A DNA stretch of 64,000 bases from Auanema rhodensis (Eukaryota; Nematoda; Chromadorea; Rhabditida; Rhabditidae): the NCBI GenBank assembly GCA_964057225.1, contig OZ059898.1, forward strand, positions 868,001 through 932,000, in the 5' to 3' direction. Below the pieces are notes generated by a model, which was given only the letters and a program-made list of their open reading frames with translations, was not told the DNA's origin and ran no database searches. Shown here piece by piece: positions 37,701 to 52,500 of this stretch (positions are counted from its first letter, which is position 1; each line of letters opens with the position of its first letter). Made by a program: the position numbers and the translations under genes.

Positions 37701-39910
37701 ACATTGTCCATCGTCTTTGCCTTGAAAAAAGGAATCTAAAAACATCTACTTTTTGCTAAATTATTTTGAAATTTTTCGAAAAATTTTTGTCAAAATGTTT
37801 TTGGAAGCAATGTTGAGTGTACATGGAAACTCAACATACACTAATGCATCATTTTTCAAACGATCATAACTAATTTTTGTATTAAGCGTTTTCAATGTAG
37901 TATAGTGCATTCGATGCGGATTTTTAAGCTGCGTCGATCTGTGTTATCAGATTTGCGCTAGCTTAAAAATGCACCGAGATATCAACTGATATAAGTTCAC
38001 ACTTATATCCTCGATTTTCACCCTGAAGAATTAATTTTTTCGTTGAATAACATTTGTCCATCGTCTTTGCCTTGAAAAAAGGAATCTAAAAACATCTACT
38101 TTTTGCTAAATTATTTTGAAATTTTTCGAAAAAATTTTTGTCAAAATGTTTTTGGAACGCAATGTTGAGTGTACCTGGAAACTCAACATACACTAATGCA
38201 TCATTTTTCAAACGATCATAACTAATTTTTGTATTAAGCGTTTCTCAATGTAGTATAGTGCATTCGATGCGGATTTTTAAGCTGCGTCGATCTGTGTTAT
38301 CAGATTTGCGCTAGCTTAAAAATGCACCGAGATATCAACTGATATAAGTTCACACTTATATCCTCGATTTTCACCCTGAAGAATTAATTTTTTCGTTGAA
38401 TAACATTGTCCATCGTCTTTGCCTTGAAAAAAGAATCTAAAAACATCTACTTTTTGCTAAATTATTTTGAAATTTTTCGAAAAAATTTTTGTCAAAATGT
38501 TTTTGGAAGCAATGTTGAGTGTACATGGAAACTCAACATACACTAATGCATCATTTTTCAAACGATCATAACTAATTTTTGTATTAAGCGTTTCTCAATG
38601 TAGTATAGTGCATTCGATGCGGATTTTTAAGCTGCGTCGATCTGTGTTATCAGATTTGCGCTAGCTTAAAAATGCACCGAGATATCAACTGATATAAGTT
38701 CACACTTATATCCTCGATTTTCACCCTGAAGAATTAATTTTTTTCGTTGAATAACATTGTCCATCGTCTTTGTCTTGAAAAAAGGAAATCTGAAAACATC
38801 TACTTTTTGCTAAATTATTTTGAAATTTTTCGAAAAAATTTTTGTCAAAATGTTTTTGGAAGCAATGTTGAGTGTACATGGAAACTCAACATACACTAAT
38901 GCATCATTTTTCAAACGATCATAACTAATTTTTGTATTAAGCGTTTCTCAATGTCGTATAGTGCATTCGATGCGGATTTTTAAGCTGCGTCGATCTGTGT
39001 TATCAGATTTGCGCTAGCTTAAAAATGCACCGAGATATCAACTGATATAAGTTCACACTTATATCCTCGATTTTCACCCTGAAGAATTAATTTTTTCGTT
39101 GAATAACATTGTCCATCGTCTTTGCCTTGAAAAAAGGAATCTAAAAACATCTACTTTTTGCTAAATTATTTTGAAATTTTTCGAAAAAATTTTTGTCAAA
39201 ATGTTTTTGGAAGCAATGTTGAGTGTACATGGAAACTCAACATACACTAATGCATCATTTTTCAAACGATCATAACTAATTTTTGTATTAAGCGTTTCTC
39301 AATGTAGTATAGTGCATTCGATGCGGATTTTTAAGCTGCGTCGATCTGTGTTATCAGATTTGCGCTAGCTTAAAAATGCACCGAGATATCAACTGATATA
39401 AGTTCACACTTATATCCTCGATTTTCACCCTGAAGAATTAATTTTTTCGTTGAATAACATTGTCCATCGTCTTTGCCTTGAAAAAAGGAATCTAAAAACA
39501 TCTACTTTTTGCTAAAATTATTTTGAAATTTTTCGAAAAATTTTTGTCAAAATGTTTTTGGAAGCAATGTTGAGTGTACATGGAAACTCAACATACACTA
39601 ATGCATCATTTTTCAAACGATCATAACTAATTTTTGTATTAAGCGTTTCTCAATGTAGTATAGTGCATTCGATGCGGATTTTTAAGCTGCGTCGATCTGT
39701 GTTATCAGATTTGCGCTAGCTTAAAAATGCACGAGATATCAACTGATATAAGTTCACACTTATATCCTCGATTTTCACCCTGAAGAATTAATTTTTTCGT
39801 TGAATAACATTGTCCATCGTCTTTGTCTTGAAAAAGAAATCTGAAAACATCTACTTTTTGCTAAATTATTTTGAAATTTATCGAAAAAATTTTTGTCAAA
39901 CATGTTTTTG
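28767..39910. repeat. Satellite segment rich in private one-base indels
   Basis: The 351-bp satellite continues, but roughly fifty one-base insertions and deletions can be counted by eye, mostly in homopolymer runs and nearly all private to one monomer. Examples: a lost T near 29,380, an added A near 29,779, a lost A near 30,263, an added C near 32,662, several losses at 32,836-32,950, and a cluster at 35,641-36,131. The stretches 1-26,170 and 39,911-64,000 have only a handful, and most of those are shared between HOR copies. The likeliest cause is uncorrected long-read consensus beside an assembly gap. No clear HOR can be followed through this noise, although a recurrent gaaatctgaaa subtype continues from about 27,290. 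Confidence 0.85.
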
Positions 39911-40839
39911 GAAGCAATGTTGAGTGTACATGGAAACTCAACATACACTAATGCATCATTTTTCAAACGATCATAACTAATTTTTGTATTAAGCGTTTCT
40001 CAATGTAGTATAGTGCATTCGATGCGGATTTTTAAGCTGCGTCGATCTGTGTTATCAGATTTGCGCTAGCTTAAAAATGCACCGAGATATCAACTGATAT
40101 AAGTTCACACTTATATCCTCGATTTTCACCCTGAAGAATTAATTTTTTCGTTGAATAACATTGTCCATCGTCTTTGCCTTGAAAAAAGGAATCTAAAAAC
40201 ATCTACTTTTTGCTAAATTATTTTGAAATTTTTCGAAAAAATTTTTGTCAAAATGTTTTTGGAAGCAATGTTGAGTGTACATGGAAACTCAACATACACT
40301 AATGCATCATTTTTCAAACGATCATAACTAATTTTTGTATTAAGCGTTTCTCAATGTCGTATAGTGCATTCGATGCGGATTTTTAAGCTGCGTCGATCTG
40401 TGTTTTCAGATTTGCGCTAGCTTAAAAATGCACCGAGATATCAACTGATATAAGTTCACACTTATATCCTCGATTTTCACCCTGAAGAATTAATTTTTTT
40501 GTTGAATAACATTGTCCATCGTCTTTGCCTTGAAAAAAGAAATCTAAAAACATCTACTTTTTGCTAAATTATTTTGAAATTTTTCGAAAAAATTTTTGTC
40601 AAAATGTTTTTGGAAGCAATGTTGAGTGTACATGGAAACTCAACATACACTAATGCATCATTTTTCAAACGATCATAACTAATTTTTGTATTAAGCGTTT
40701 CTCAATGTAGTATAGTGCATTCGATGCGGATTTTTAAGCTGCGTCGATCTGTGTTATCAGATTTGCGCTAGCTTAAAAATGCACCGAGATATCAACTGAT
40801 ATAAGTTCACACTTATATCCTCGATTTTCACCCTGAAGA

Positions 40840-43800
40840 ATTAATTTTTTTGTTGAATAACATTGTCCATCGTCTTTGCCTTGAGAAAAGAAATCTAAAA
40901 ACATCTACTTTTTGCTAAATTATTTTGAAATTTTTCGAAAAAATTTTTGTCAAAATGTTTTTGGAAGCAATGTTGAGTGTACATGGAAACTCAACATACA
41001 CTAATGCATCATTTTTCAAACGATCATAACTAATTTTTGTATTAAGCGTTTCTCAATGTCGTATAGTGCATTCGATGCGGATTTTTAAGCTGCGTCGATC
41101 TGTGTTATCAGATTTGCGCTAGCTTAAAAATGCACCGAGATATCAACTGATATAAGTTCACACTTATATCCTCGATTTTCACCCTGAAGAATTAATTTTT
41201 TCGTTGAATAACATTGTCCATCGTCTTTGCCTTGAAAAAAGGAATCTAAAAACATCTACTTTTTGCTAAATTATCTTGAAATTTTTCGAAAAAATTTTTG
41301 TCAAAATGTTTTTGGAAGCAATGTTGAGTGTACATGGAAACTCAACATACACTAATGCATCATTTTTCAAACGATCATAACTAATTTTTGTATTAAGCGT
41401 TTCTCAATGTAGTATAGTGCATTCGATGCGGATGTTTAAGCTGCGTCGATCTGTGTTATTAGATTTGCGCTAGCTTAAAAATGCACCGAGATATCAACTG
41501 ATATAAGTTCACACTTATATCCTCGATTTTCACCCTGAAGAATTAATTTTTTTGTTGAATAACATTGTCCATCGTCTTTGCCTTGAAAAAAGGAATCTAA
41601 AAACATCTACTTTTTGCTAAATTATTTTGAAATTTTTCGAAAAAATTTTTGTCAAAATGTTTTTGGAAGCAATGTTGAGTGTACATGGAAACTCAACATA
41701 CACTAATGCATCATTTTTCAAACGATCATAACTAATTTTTGTATTAAGCGTTTCTCAATGTAGTATAGTGCATTCGATGCGGATTTTTAAGCTGCGTCGA
41801 TCTGTGTTATCAGATTTGCGCTAGCTTAAAAATGCACCGAGATATCAACTGATATAAGTTCACACTTATATCCTCGATTTTCACCCTGAAGAATTAATTT
41901 TTTCGTTGAATAACATTGTCCATCGTCTTTGCCTTGAAAAAAGGAATCTAAAAACATCTACTTTTTGCTAAATTATCTTGAAATTTTTCGAAAAAATTTT
42001 TGTCAAAATGTTTTTGGAAGCAATGTTGAGTGTACATGGAAACTCAACATACACTAATGCATCATTTTTCAAACGATCATAACTAATTTTTGTATTAAGC
42101 GTTTCTCAATGTAGTATAGTGCATTCGATGCGGATTTTTAAGCTGCGTCGATCTGTGTTATCAGATTTGCGCTAGCTTAAAAATGCACCGAGATATCAAC
42201 TGATATAAGTTCACACTTATATCCTCGATTTTCACCCTGAAGAATCAATTTTTTCGTTGAATAACATTGTCCATCGTCTTTGCCTTGAAAAAAGGAATCT
42301 AAAAACATCTACTTTTTGCTAAATTATCTTGAAATTTTTCGAAAAAATTTTTGTCAAAATGTTTTTGGAAGCAACGTTGAGTGTACATGGAAACTCAACA
42401 TACACTAATGCATCATTTTTCAAACGATCATAACTAATTTTTGTATTAAGCGTTTCTCAATGTAGTATAGTGCATTCGATGCGGATTTTTAAGCTGCGTC
42501 GATCTGTGTTATCAGATTTGCGCTAGCTTAAAAATGCACCGAGATATCAACCGATATAAGTTCACACTTATATCCTCGATTTTCACCCTGAAGAATTAAT
42601 TTTTTTGTTGAATAACATTGTCCATCGTCTTTGCCTTGAAAAAAGGAATCTAAAAACATCTACTTTTTGCTAAATTATCTTGAAATTTTTCGAAAAAATT
42701 TTTGTCAAAATGTTTTTGGAATCAATGTTGAGTGTACATGGAAACTCATCATACACTAATGCATCATTTTTCAAACGATCATAACTAATTTTTGTATTAA
42801 GCGTTTCTCAATGTAGTATAGTGCATTCGATGCGGATTTTTAAGCTGCGTCGATCTGTGTTATCAGATTTGCGCTAGCTTAAAAATGCACCGAGATATCA
42901 ACTGATATAAGTTCACACTTATATCCTCGATTTTCACCCTGAAGAATTAATTTTTTTGTTGAATAACATTGTCCATCGTCTTTGCCTTGAGAAAAGAAAT
43001 CTAAAAACATCTACTTTTTGCTAAATTATTTTGAAATTTTTCGAAAAAATTTTTGTCAAAATGTTTTTGGAAGCAATGTTGAGTGTACATGGAAACTCAA
43101 CATACACTAATGCATCATTTTTCAAACGATCATAACTAATTTTTGTATTAAGCGTTTCTCAATGTCGTATAGTGCATTCGATGCGGATTTTTAAGCTGCG
43201 TCGATCTGTGTTATCAGATTTGCGCTAGCTTAAAAATGCACCGAGATATCAACTGATATAAGTTCACACTTATATCCTCGATTTTCACCCTGAAGAATTA
43301 ATTTTTTCGTTGAATAACATTGTCCATCGTCTTTGCCTTGAAAAAAGGAATCTAAAAACATCTACTTTTTGCTAAATTATCTTGAAATTTTTCGAAAAAA
43401 TTTTTGTCAAAATGTTTTTGGAAGCAATGTTGAGTGTACATGGAAACTCAACATACACTAATGCATCATTTTTCAAACGATCATAACTAATTTTTGTATT
43501 AAGCGTTTCTCAATGTAGTATAGTGCATTCGATGCGGATTTTTAAGCTGCGTCGATCTGTGTTATTAGATTTGCGCTAGCTTAAAAATGCACCGAGATAT
43601 CAACTGATATAAGTTCACACTTATATCCTCGATTTTCACCCTGAAGAATTAATTTTTTTGTTGAATAACATTGTCCATCGTCTTTGCCTTGAAAAAAGGA
43701 ATCTAAAAACATCTACTTTTTGCTAAATTATTTTGAAATTTTTCGAAAAAATTTTTGTCAAAATGTTTTTGGAAGCAATGTTGAGTGTACATGGAAACTC

Positions 43801-45050
43801 AACATACACTAATGCATCATTTTTCAAACGATCATAACTAATTTTTGTATTAAGCGTTTCTCAATGTAGTATAGTGCATTCGATGCGGATTTTTAAGCTG
43901 CGTCGATCTGTGTTATCAGATTTGCGCTAGCTTAAAAATGCACCGAGATATCAACTGATATAAGTTCACACTTATATCCTCGATTTTCACCCTGAAGAAT
44001 TAATTTTTTCGTTGAATAACATTGTCCATCGTCTTTGCCTTGAAAAAAGGAATCTAAAAACATCTACTTTTTGCTAAATTATCTTGAAATTTTTCGAAAA
44101 AATTTTTGTCAAAATGTTTTTGGAAGCAATGTTGAGTGTACATGGAAACTCAACATACACTAATGCATCATTTTTCAAACGATCATAACTAATTTTTGTA
44201 TTAAGCGTTTCTCAATGTAGTATAGTGCATTCGATGCGGATTTTTAAGCTGCGTCGATCTGTGTTATCAGATTTGCGCTAGCTTAAAAATGCACCGAGAT
44301 ATCAACTGATATAAGTTCACACTTATATCCTCGATTTTCACCCTGAAGAATTAATTTTTTCGTTGAATAACATTGTCCATCGTCTTTGCCTTGAAAAAAG
44401 GAATCTAAAAACATCTACTTTTTGCTAAATTATCTTGAAATTTTTCGAAAAAATTTTTGTCAAAATGTTTTTGGAAGCAACGTTGAGTGTACATGGAAAC
44501 TCAACATACACTAATGCATCATTTTTCAAACGATCATAACTAATTTTTGTATTAAGCGTTTCTCAATGTAGTATAGTGCATTCGATGCGGATTTTTAAGC
44601 TGCGTCGATCTGTGTTATCAGATTTGCGCTAGCTTAAAAATGCACCGAGATATCAACTGATATAAGTTCACACTTATATCCTCGATTTTCACCCTGAAGA
44701 ATTAATTTTTTTGTTGAATAACATTGTCCATCGTCTTTGCCTTGAAAAAAGGAATCTAAAAACATCTACTTTTTGCTAAATTATCTTGAAATTTTTCGAA
44801 AAAATTTTTGTCAAAATGTTTTTGGAAGCAATGTTGAGTGTACATGGAAACTCAACATACACTAATGCATCATTTTTCAAACGATCATAACTAATTTTTG
44901 TATTAAGCGTTTCTCAATGTAGTATAGTGCATTCGATGCGGATTTTTAAGCTGCGTCGATCTGTGTTATCAGATTTGAGCTAGCTTAAAAATGCACCGAG
45001 ATATCAACTGATATAAGTTCACACTTATATCCTCGATTTTCACCCTGAAG
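40840..45050. repeat. Higher-order repeat, 6 monomers (2,106 bp), two copies
   Basis: Markers recur at 2,106 bp: ttgagaaaag (40,881 and 42,987), tgtcgtatag (about 41,058 and 43,164), gttattag (41,455 and 43,561), and gcaacgttg (42,371 and 44,477), with alternating ttttttgttg and ttttttcgttg and atcttgaa types in the same order. Private differences (aatcaatt near 42,244, aaccgat near 42,549, ggaatcaat near 42,719) lie in copy 1 only. Upstream (39,911-40,840) are two to three monomers of the same general type. Edges are approximate. Confidence 0.83.
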
Positions 45051-46315
45051 AATTAATTTTTTTGTTGAATAACATCGTCCATCGTCTTTGCCTTGAAAAA
45101 AGGAATCTAAAAACATCTACTTTTTGCTAAATTATCTTGAAATTTTTCGAAAAAATTTTTGTCAAAATGTTTTTGGAAGCAATGTTGAGTGTACATGGAA
45201 ACTCAACATACACTAATGCATCATTTTTCAAACGATCATAACTAATTTTTGTATTAAGCGTTTCTCAATGTAGTATAGTGCATTCGATGCGGATTTTTAA
45301 GCTGCGTCGATCTGTGTTATCAGATTTGCGCTAGCTTAAAAATGCACCGAGATATCAACTGATATAAGTTCACACTTATATCCTCGATTTTCACCCTGAA
45401 GAATTAATTTTTTCGTTGAATAACATTGTCCATCGTCTTTGCCTTGAAAAAAGGAATCTAAAAACATCTACTTTTTGCTAAATTATCTTGAAATTTTTCG
45501 AAAAAATTTTTGTCAAAATGTTTTTGGAAGCAATGTTGAGTGTACATGGAAACTCAACATACACTAATGCATCATTTTTCAAACGATCATAACTAATTTT
45601 TGTATTAAGCGTTTCTCAATGTAGTATAGTGCATTCGATGCGGATTTTTAAGCTGCGTCGATCTGTGTTATCAGATTTGCGCTAGCTTAAAATGCACCGA
45701 GATATCAACTGATATAAGTTCACACTTATATCCTCGATTTTCACCCTGAAGAATTAATTTTTTTGTTGAATAACATTGTCCATCGTCTTTGCCTTGAAAA
45801 AAGGAATCTAAAAACATCTACTTTTTGCTAAATTATCTTGAAATTTTTCGAAAAAATTTTTGTCAAAATGTTTTTGGAAGCAATGTTGAGTGTACATGGA
45901 AACTCAACATACACTAATGCATCATTTTTCAAACGATCATAACTAATTTTTGTATTAAGCGTTTCTCAATGTAGTATAGTGCATTCGATGCGGATTTTTA
46001 GGCTGCGTCGATCTGTGTTATCAGATTTGAGCTAGCTTAAAAATGCACCGAGATATCAACTGATATAAGTTCACACTTATATCCTCGATTTTCACCCTGA
46101 AGAATTAATTTTTTTGTTGAATAACATCGTCCATCGTCTTTGCCTTGAAAAAAGGAATCTAAAAACATCTACTTTTTGCTAAATTATCTTAAAATTTTTC
46201 GAAAAAATTTTTGTCAAAATGTTTTTGGAAGCAATGTTGAGTGTACATGGAAACTCAACATACACTAATGCATCATTTTTCAAACGATCATAACTAATTT
46301 TTGTATTAAGCGTTT
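44490..46315. repeat. 3-monomer duplication (1,052 bp offset)
   Basis: The rare pair tttgagct plus aacatcgtcc occurs at 44,971/45,073 and again at 46,023/46,125, an offset of 1,052 bp. That is three monomers minus one A lost near 45,690. Markers outside the block (acgttgag near 44,479, tgtcgtatag near 46,322) are not shared, which bounds the duplicated stretch. The block overlaps the end of the 2,106-bp HOR. Confidence 0.75.
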
Positions 46316-46929
46316 CTCAATGTCGTATAGTGCATTCGATGCGTATTTTTAAGCTGCGTCGATCTGTGTTATCAGATTTGCGCTAGCTTAAAAATGCACC
46401 GAGATATCAACTGATATAAGTTCACACTTATATCCTCGATTTTCACCCTGAAGAATTAATTTTTTCGTTGAATAACATTGTCCATCGTCTTTGCCTTGAA
46501 AAAAGGAATCTAAAAACATCTATTTTTTGCTAAATTATCTTGAAATTTTTCGAAAAAATTTTTGTCAAAATGTTTTTGGAAGCAATGTTGAGTGTACATG
46601 GAAACTCAACATACACTAATGCATCATTTTTCAAACGATCATAACTAATTTTTGTATTAAGCGTTTCTCAATGTCGTATAGTGCATTCGATGCGGATTTT
46701 TAAGCTGCGTCGATCTGTGTTTTCAGATTTGCGCTAGCTTAAAAATGCACCGAGATATCAACTGATATAAGTTCACACTTATATCCTCGATTTTCACCCT
46801 GAAGAATTAATTTTTTTGTTGAATAACATTGTCCATCGTCTTTGCCTTGAAAAAAGAAATCTAAAAACATCTACTTTTTGCTAAATTATTCTGAAATTTT
46901 TCGAAAAAATTTTTGTCAAAATGTTTTTG

Positions 46930-49520
46930 GAAGCAATGTTGAGTGTACATGGAAACTCAACATACACTAATGCATCATTTTTCAAACGATCATAACTAAT
47001 TTTTGTATTAAGCGTTTCTCAATGTAGTATAGTGCATTCGATGCGGATTTTTAAGCTGCGTCGATCTGTGTTATCAGATTTGCGCTAGCTTAAAAATGCA
47101 CCGAGATATCAACTGATATAAGTTCACACTTATATCCTCGATTTTCACCCTGAAGAATTAATTTTTTCGTTGAATAACATTGTCCATCGTCTTTGCCTTG
47201 AAAAAAGGAATCTAAAAACATCTACTTTTTGCTAAATTATCTTGAAATTTTTCGAAAAAATTTTTGTCAAAATGTTTTTGGAAGCAATGTTGAGTGTACA
47301 TGGAAACTCAACATACACTAATGCATCATTTTTCAAACGATCATAACTAATTTTTGTATTAAGCGTTTCTCAATGTAGTATAGTGCATTCGATGCGGATT
47401 TTTAAGCTGCGTCGATCTGTGTTATCAGATTTGCGCTAGCTTAAAAATGCACCGAGATATCGACTGATATAAGTTCACACTTATATCCTCGATTTTCACC
47501 CTGAAGAAATAATTTTTTCGTTGAATAACATTGTCCATCGTCTTTGCCTTGAAAAATGGAATCTAAAAACATCTACTTTTTGCTAAATTATTTTGAAATT
47601 TTTTGAAAAAATTTTTGTCAAAATGTTTTTGGAAGCAATGTTGAGTGTACATGGAAACTCAACATACACTAATGCATCATTTTTCAAACGATCATAACTA
47701 ATTTTTGTATTAAGCGTTTCTCAATGTAGTATAGTGCATTCGATGCGGATTTTTAAGCTGCGTCGATCTGTGTTATCAAATTTGCGCTAGCTTAAAAATG
47801 CACCGAGATATCAACTGATATAAGTTCACACTTATATCCTCGATTTTCACCCTGAAGAATTAATTTTTTTGTTGAATAACATTGTCCATCGTCTTTGCCT
47901 TGAAAAAAAGGAATCTAAAAACATGTACTTTTTGCTAAATTATTTTGAAATTTTCCGAAAAAATTTTTGTCAAAATGTTTTTGGAAGCAATGTTGAGTGT
48001 ACATAGAAACTCAACATACACTAATGCATCATTTTTCAAACGATCATAACTAATTTTTGTATTAAGCGTTTCTCAATGTCGTATAGTGCATTCGATGCGG
48101 ATTTTTAAGCTGCGTCGATCTGTGTTATTAGATTTGCGCTAGCTTAAAAATGCACCGAGATATCAACTGATATAAGTTCACACTTATATCCTCGATTTTC
48201 ACCCTGAAGAATTAATTTTTTTGTTGAATAACATTGTCCATCGTCTTTGCCTTGAAAAAAGGAATCTAAAAACATCTACTTTTTGCTAAATTATTTTGAA
48301 ATTTTTCGAAAAAATTTTTGTCAAAATGTTTTTGGAAGCAATGTTGAGTGTACATGGAAACTCAACATACACTAATGCATCATTTTTCAAACGATCTTAA
48401 CTAATTTTTGTATTAAGCGTTTCTCAATGTAGTATAGTGCATTCGATGCGGATTTTTAAGCTGCGTCGATCTGTGTTATCAGATTTGCGCTAGCTTAAAA
48501 ATGCACCGAGATATCAACTGATATAAGTTCACACTTATATCCTCGATTTTCACCCTGAAGAATTAATTTTTTCGTTGAATAACATTGTCCATCGTCTTTG
48601 CCTTGAAAAAAGGAATCTAAAAACATCTACTTTTTGCTAAATTATCTTGAAATTTTTCGAAAAAATTTTTGTCAAAATGTTTTTGGAAGCAATGTTGAGT
48701 GTACATGGAAACTCAACATACACTAATGCATCATTTTTCAAACGATCATAACTAATTTTTGTATTAAGCGTTTCTCAATGTAGTATAGTGCATTCGATGC
48801 GGATTTTTAAGCTGCGTCGATCTGTGTTATCAGATTTGCGCTAGCTTAAAAATGCACCGAGATATCGACTGATATAAGTTCACACTTATATCCTCGATTT
48901 TCACCCTGAAGAATTAATTTTTTCGTTGAATAACATTGTCCATCGTCTTTGCCTTGAAAAATGGAATCTAAAAACATCTACTTTTTGCTAAATTATTTTG
49001 AAATTTTTTGAAAAAATTTTTGTCAAAATGTTTTTGGAAGCAATGTTGAGTGTACATGGAAACTCAACATACACTAATGCATCATTTTTCAAACGATCAT
49101 AACTAATTTTTGTATTAAGCGTTTCTCAATGTAGTATAGTGCATTCGATGCGGATTTTTAAGCTGCGTCGATCTGTGTTATCAAATTTGCGCTAGCTTAA
49201 AAATGCACCGAGATATCAACTGATATAAGTTCACACTTATATCCTCGATTTTCACCCTGAAGAATTAATTTTTTTGTTGAATAACATTGTCCATCGTCTT
49301 TGCCTTGAAAAAAAGGAATCTAAAAACATGTACTTTTTGCTAAATTATTTTGAAATTTTCCGAAAAAATTTTTGTCAAAATGTTTTTGGAAGCAATGTTG
49401 AGTGTACATAGAAACTCAACATACACTAATGCATCATTTTTCAAACGATCATAACTAATTTTTGTATTAAGCGTTTCTCAATGTCGTATAGTGCATTCGA
49501 TGCGGATTTTTAAGCTGCGT
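46930..49520. repeat. Higher-order repeat, 4 monomers (1,405 bp), nearly two copies
   Basis: Markers recur at 1,405 bp: atcttgaa (about 47,240 and 48,645), cgactgat (47,461 and 48,866), gaaaaatgg (about 47,551 and 48,956), ttttttgaaaa (about 47,599 and 49,004), tcaaatttg (about 47,776 and 49,181), a seven-A run (about 47,903 and 49,308), acatgtact, ttttccg and acatagaaac (48,001 and 49,406), tgtcgtatag (about 48,078 and 49,483). The extra base over 4 x 351 is the shared longer A-run. Copy 2 ends before gttattag (about 48,125), where the downstream monomer reads gttatcag. Confidence 0.83.
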
Positions 49521-52500
49521 CGATCTGTGTTATCAGATTTGCGCTAGCTTAAAAATGCACCGAGATATCAACTGATATAAGTTCACACTTATATCCTCGA
49601 TTTTCACCCTGAAGAATTAATTTTTTCGTTGAATAACATTGTCCATCGTCTTTGCCTTGAAAAAAGGAATCTAAAAACATCTACTTTTTGCTAAATTATC
49701 TTGAATATTTTCGAAAAAATTTTTGTCAAAATGTTTTTGGAAGCAATGTTGAGTGTACATGGAAACTCAACATACACTAATGCATCATTTTTCAAACGAT
49801 CATAACTAATTTTTGTATTAAGCGATTCTCAATGTAGTATAGTGCATTCGATGCGGATTTTTGAGCTGCGTCGTTCTGTGTTATCAGATTTGCGCTAGCT
49901 TAAAAATGCACCGAGATATCAACTGATATAAGTTCACACTTATATCCTCGATTTTCACCCTGAAGAATTAATTTTTTCGTTGAATAACATTGTCCATCGT
50001 CTTTGCCTTGAAAAATGGAATCTAAAAACATCTACTTTTTGCTAAATTATTTCGAAATTTTTCGAAAAAATTTTTGTCAAAATGTTTTTGGAAGCAATGT
50101 TGAGTGTACATGGAAACTCAACATACACTAATGCATCATTTTTCAAACGATCATAACTAATTTTTGTATTAAGCGTTTCTCAATGTAGTATAGTGCATTC
50201 GATGCGGATTTTTAAGCTGCGTCGATCTGTGTTATCAGATTTGCGCTAGCTTAAAAATGCACCGAGATATCAACTGATATAAGTTCACACTTATATCCTC
50301 GATTTTCACCCTGAAGAATTAATTTTTTTGTTGAATAACATTGTCCATCGTCTTTGCCTTGAAAAAAGGAATCTAAAAACATGTACTTTTTGCTAAATTA
50401 TTTTGAAATTTTCCGAAAAAATTTTTGTCAAAATGTTTTTGGAAGCAATGTTGAGTGTACATAGAAACTCAACATACACTAATGCATCATTTTTCAAACG
50501 ATCATAACTAATTTTTGTATTAAGCGTTTCTCAATGTCGTATAGTGCATTCGATGCGGATTTTTAAGCTGCGTCGATCTGTGTTATCAGATTTGCGCTAG
50601 CTTAAAAATACACCGAGATATCAACTGATATAAGTTCACACTTATATCCTCGATTTTCACCCTGAAGAATTAATTTTTTTGTTGAATAACATTGTCCATC
50701 GTCTTTGCCTTGAAAAAAGGAATCTAAAAACATGTACTTTTTGCTAAATTATTTTGAAATTTTCCGAAAAAATTTTTGTCAAAATGTTTTTGGAAGCAAT
50801 GTTGAGTGTAGATAGAAACTCAACATACACTAATGCATCATTTTTCAAACGAATATAACTAATTTTTGTATTAAGCGTTTCTCAATGTAGTATAGTGCAA
50901 TCGATGCGGATTTTTAAGCTGCGTCGATCTGTGTTATCAGATTTGCGCTAGCTTAAAAATGCACCGAGATATCAACTGATATAAGTTCACACTTATATCC
51001 TCGATTTTCACCCTGAAGAATTAATTTTTTCGTTGAATAACATTGTCCATCGTCTTTGCCTTGAAAAAAGGAATCTAAAAACATCTACTTTTTGCTAAAT
51101 TATCTTGAAATTTTTCGAAAAAATTTTTGTCAAAATGTTTTTGGAAGCAATGTTGAGTGTACATGGAAACTCAACATACACTAATGCATCATTTTTCAAA
51201 CGATCATAACTAATTTTTGTATTAAGCGTTTCTCAATGTCGTATAGTGCATTCGATGCGGATTTTTAAGCTGCGTCGATCTGTGTTATCAGATTTGCGCT
51301 AGCTTAAAAATGCACCGAGATATCAACTGATATAAGTTCACACTTATATCCTCGATTTTCACCCTGAAGAATTAATTTTTTCGTTGAATAACATTGTCCA
51401 TCGTCTTTGCCTTGAAAAATGGAATCTAAAAACATCTACTTTTTGCTAAATTATTTCGAAATTTTTCGAAAAAATTTTTGTCAAAATGTTTTTGGAAGCA
51501 ATGTTGAGTGTACATGGAAACTCAACATACACTAATGCATCATTTTTCAAACGATCATAACTAATTTTTGTATTAAGCGTTTCTCAATGTAGTATAGTGC
51601 ATTCGATGCGGATTTTTAAGCTGCGTCGATCTGTGTTATCAGATTTGCGCTAGCTTAAAAATGCACCGAGATATCAACTGATATAAGTTCACACTTATAT
51701 CCTCGATTTTCACCCTGAAGAATTAATTTTTTTGTTGAATAACATTGTCCATCGTCTTTGCCTTGAAAAAAGGAATCTAAAAACATGTACTTTTTGCTAA
51801 ATTATTTTGAAATTTTCCGAAAAAATTTTTGTCAAAATGTTTTTGGAAGCAATGTTGAGTGTAGATAGAAACTCAACATACACTAATGCATCATTTTTCA
51901 AACGAATATAACTAATTTTTGTATTAAGCGTTTCTCAATGTAGTATAGTGCATTCGATGCGGATTTTTAAGCTGCGTCGATCTGTGTTATTAGATTTGCG
52001 CTAGCTTAAAAATGCACCGAGATATCAACTGATATAAGTTCACACTTATATCCTCGATTTTCACCCTGAAGAATTAATTTTTTTGTTGAATAACATTGTC
52101 CATCGTCTTTGCCTTGAAAAAAGGAATCTAAAAACATCTACTTTTTGCTAAATTATTTTGAAATTTTTCGAAAAAATTTTTGTCAAAATGTTTTTGGAAG
52201 CAATGTTGAGTGTACATGGAAACTCAACATACACTAATGCATCATTTTTCAAACGATCATAACTAATTTTTGTATTAAGCGTTTCTCAATGTAGTATAGT
52301 GCATTCGATGCGGATTTTTAAGCTGCGTCGATCTGTGTTATCAGATTTGCGCTAGCTTAAAAATGCACCGAGATATCAACTGATATAAGTTCACACTTAT
52401 ATCCTCGATTTTCACCCTGAAGAATTAATTTTTTCGTTGAATAACATTGTCCATCGTCTTTGCCTTGAAAAAAGGAATCTAAAAACATCTACTTTTTGCT

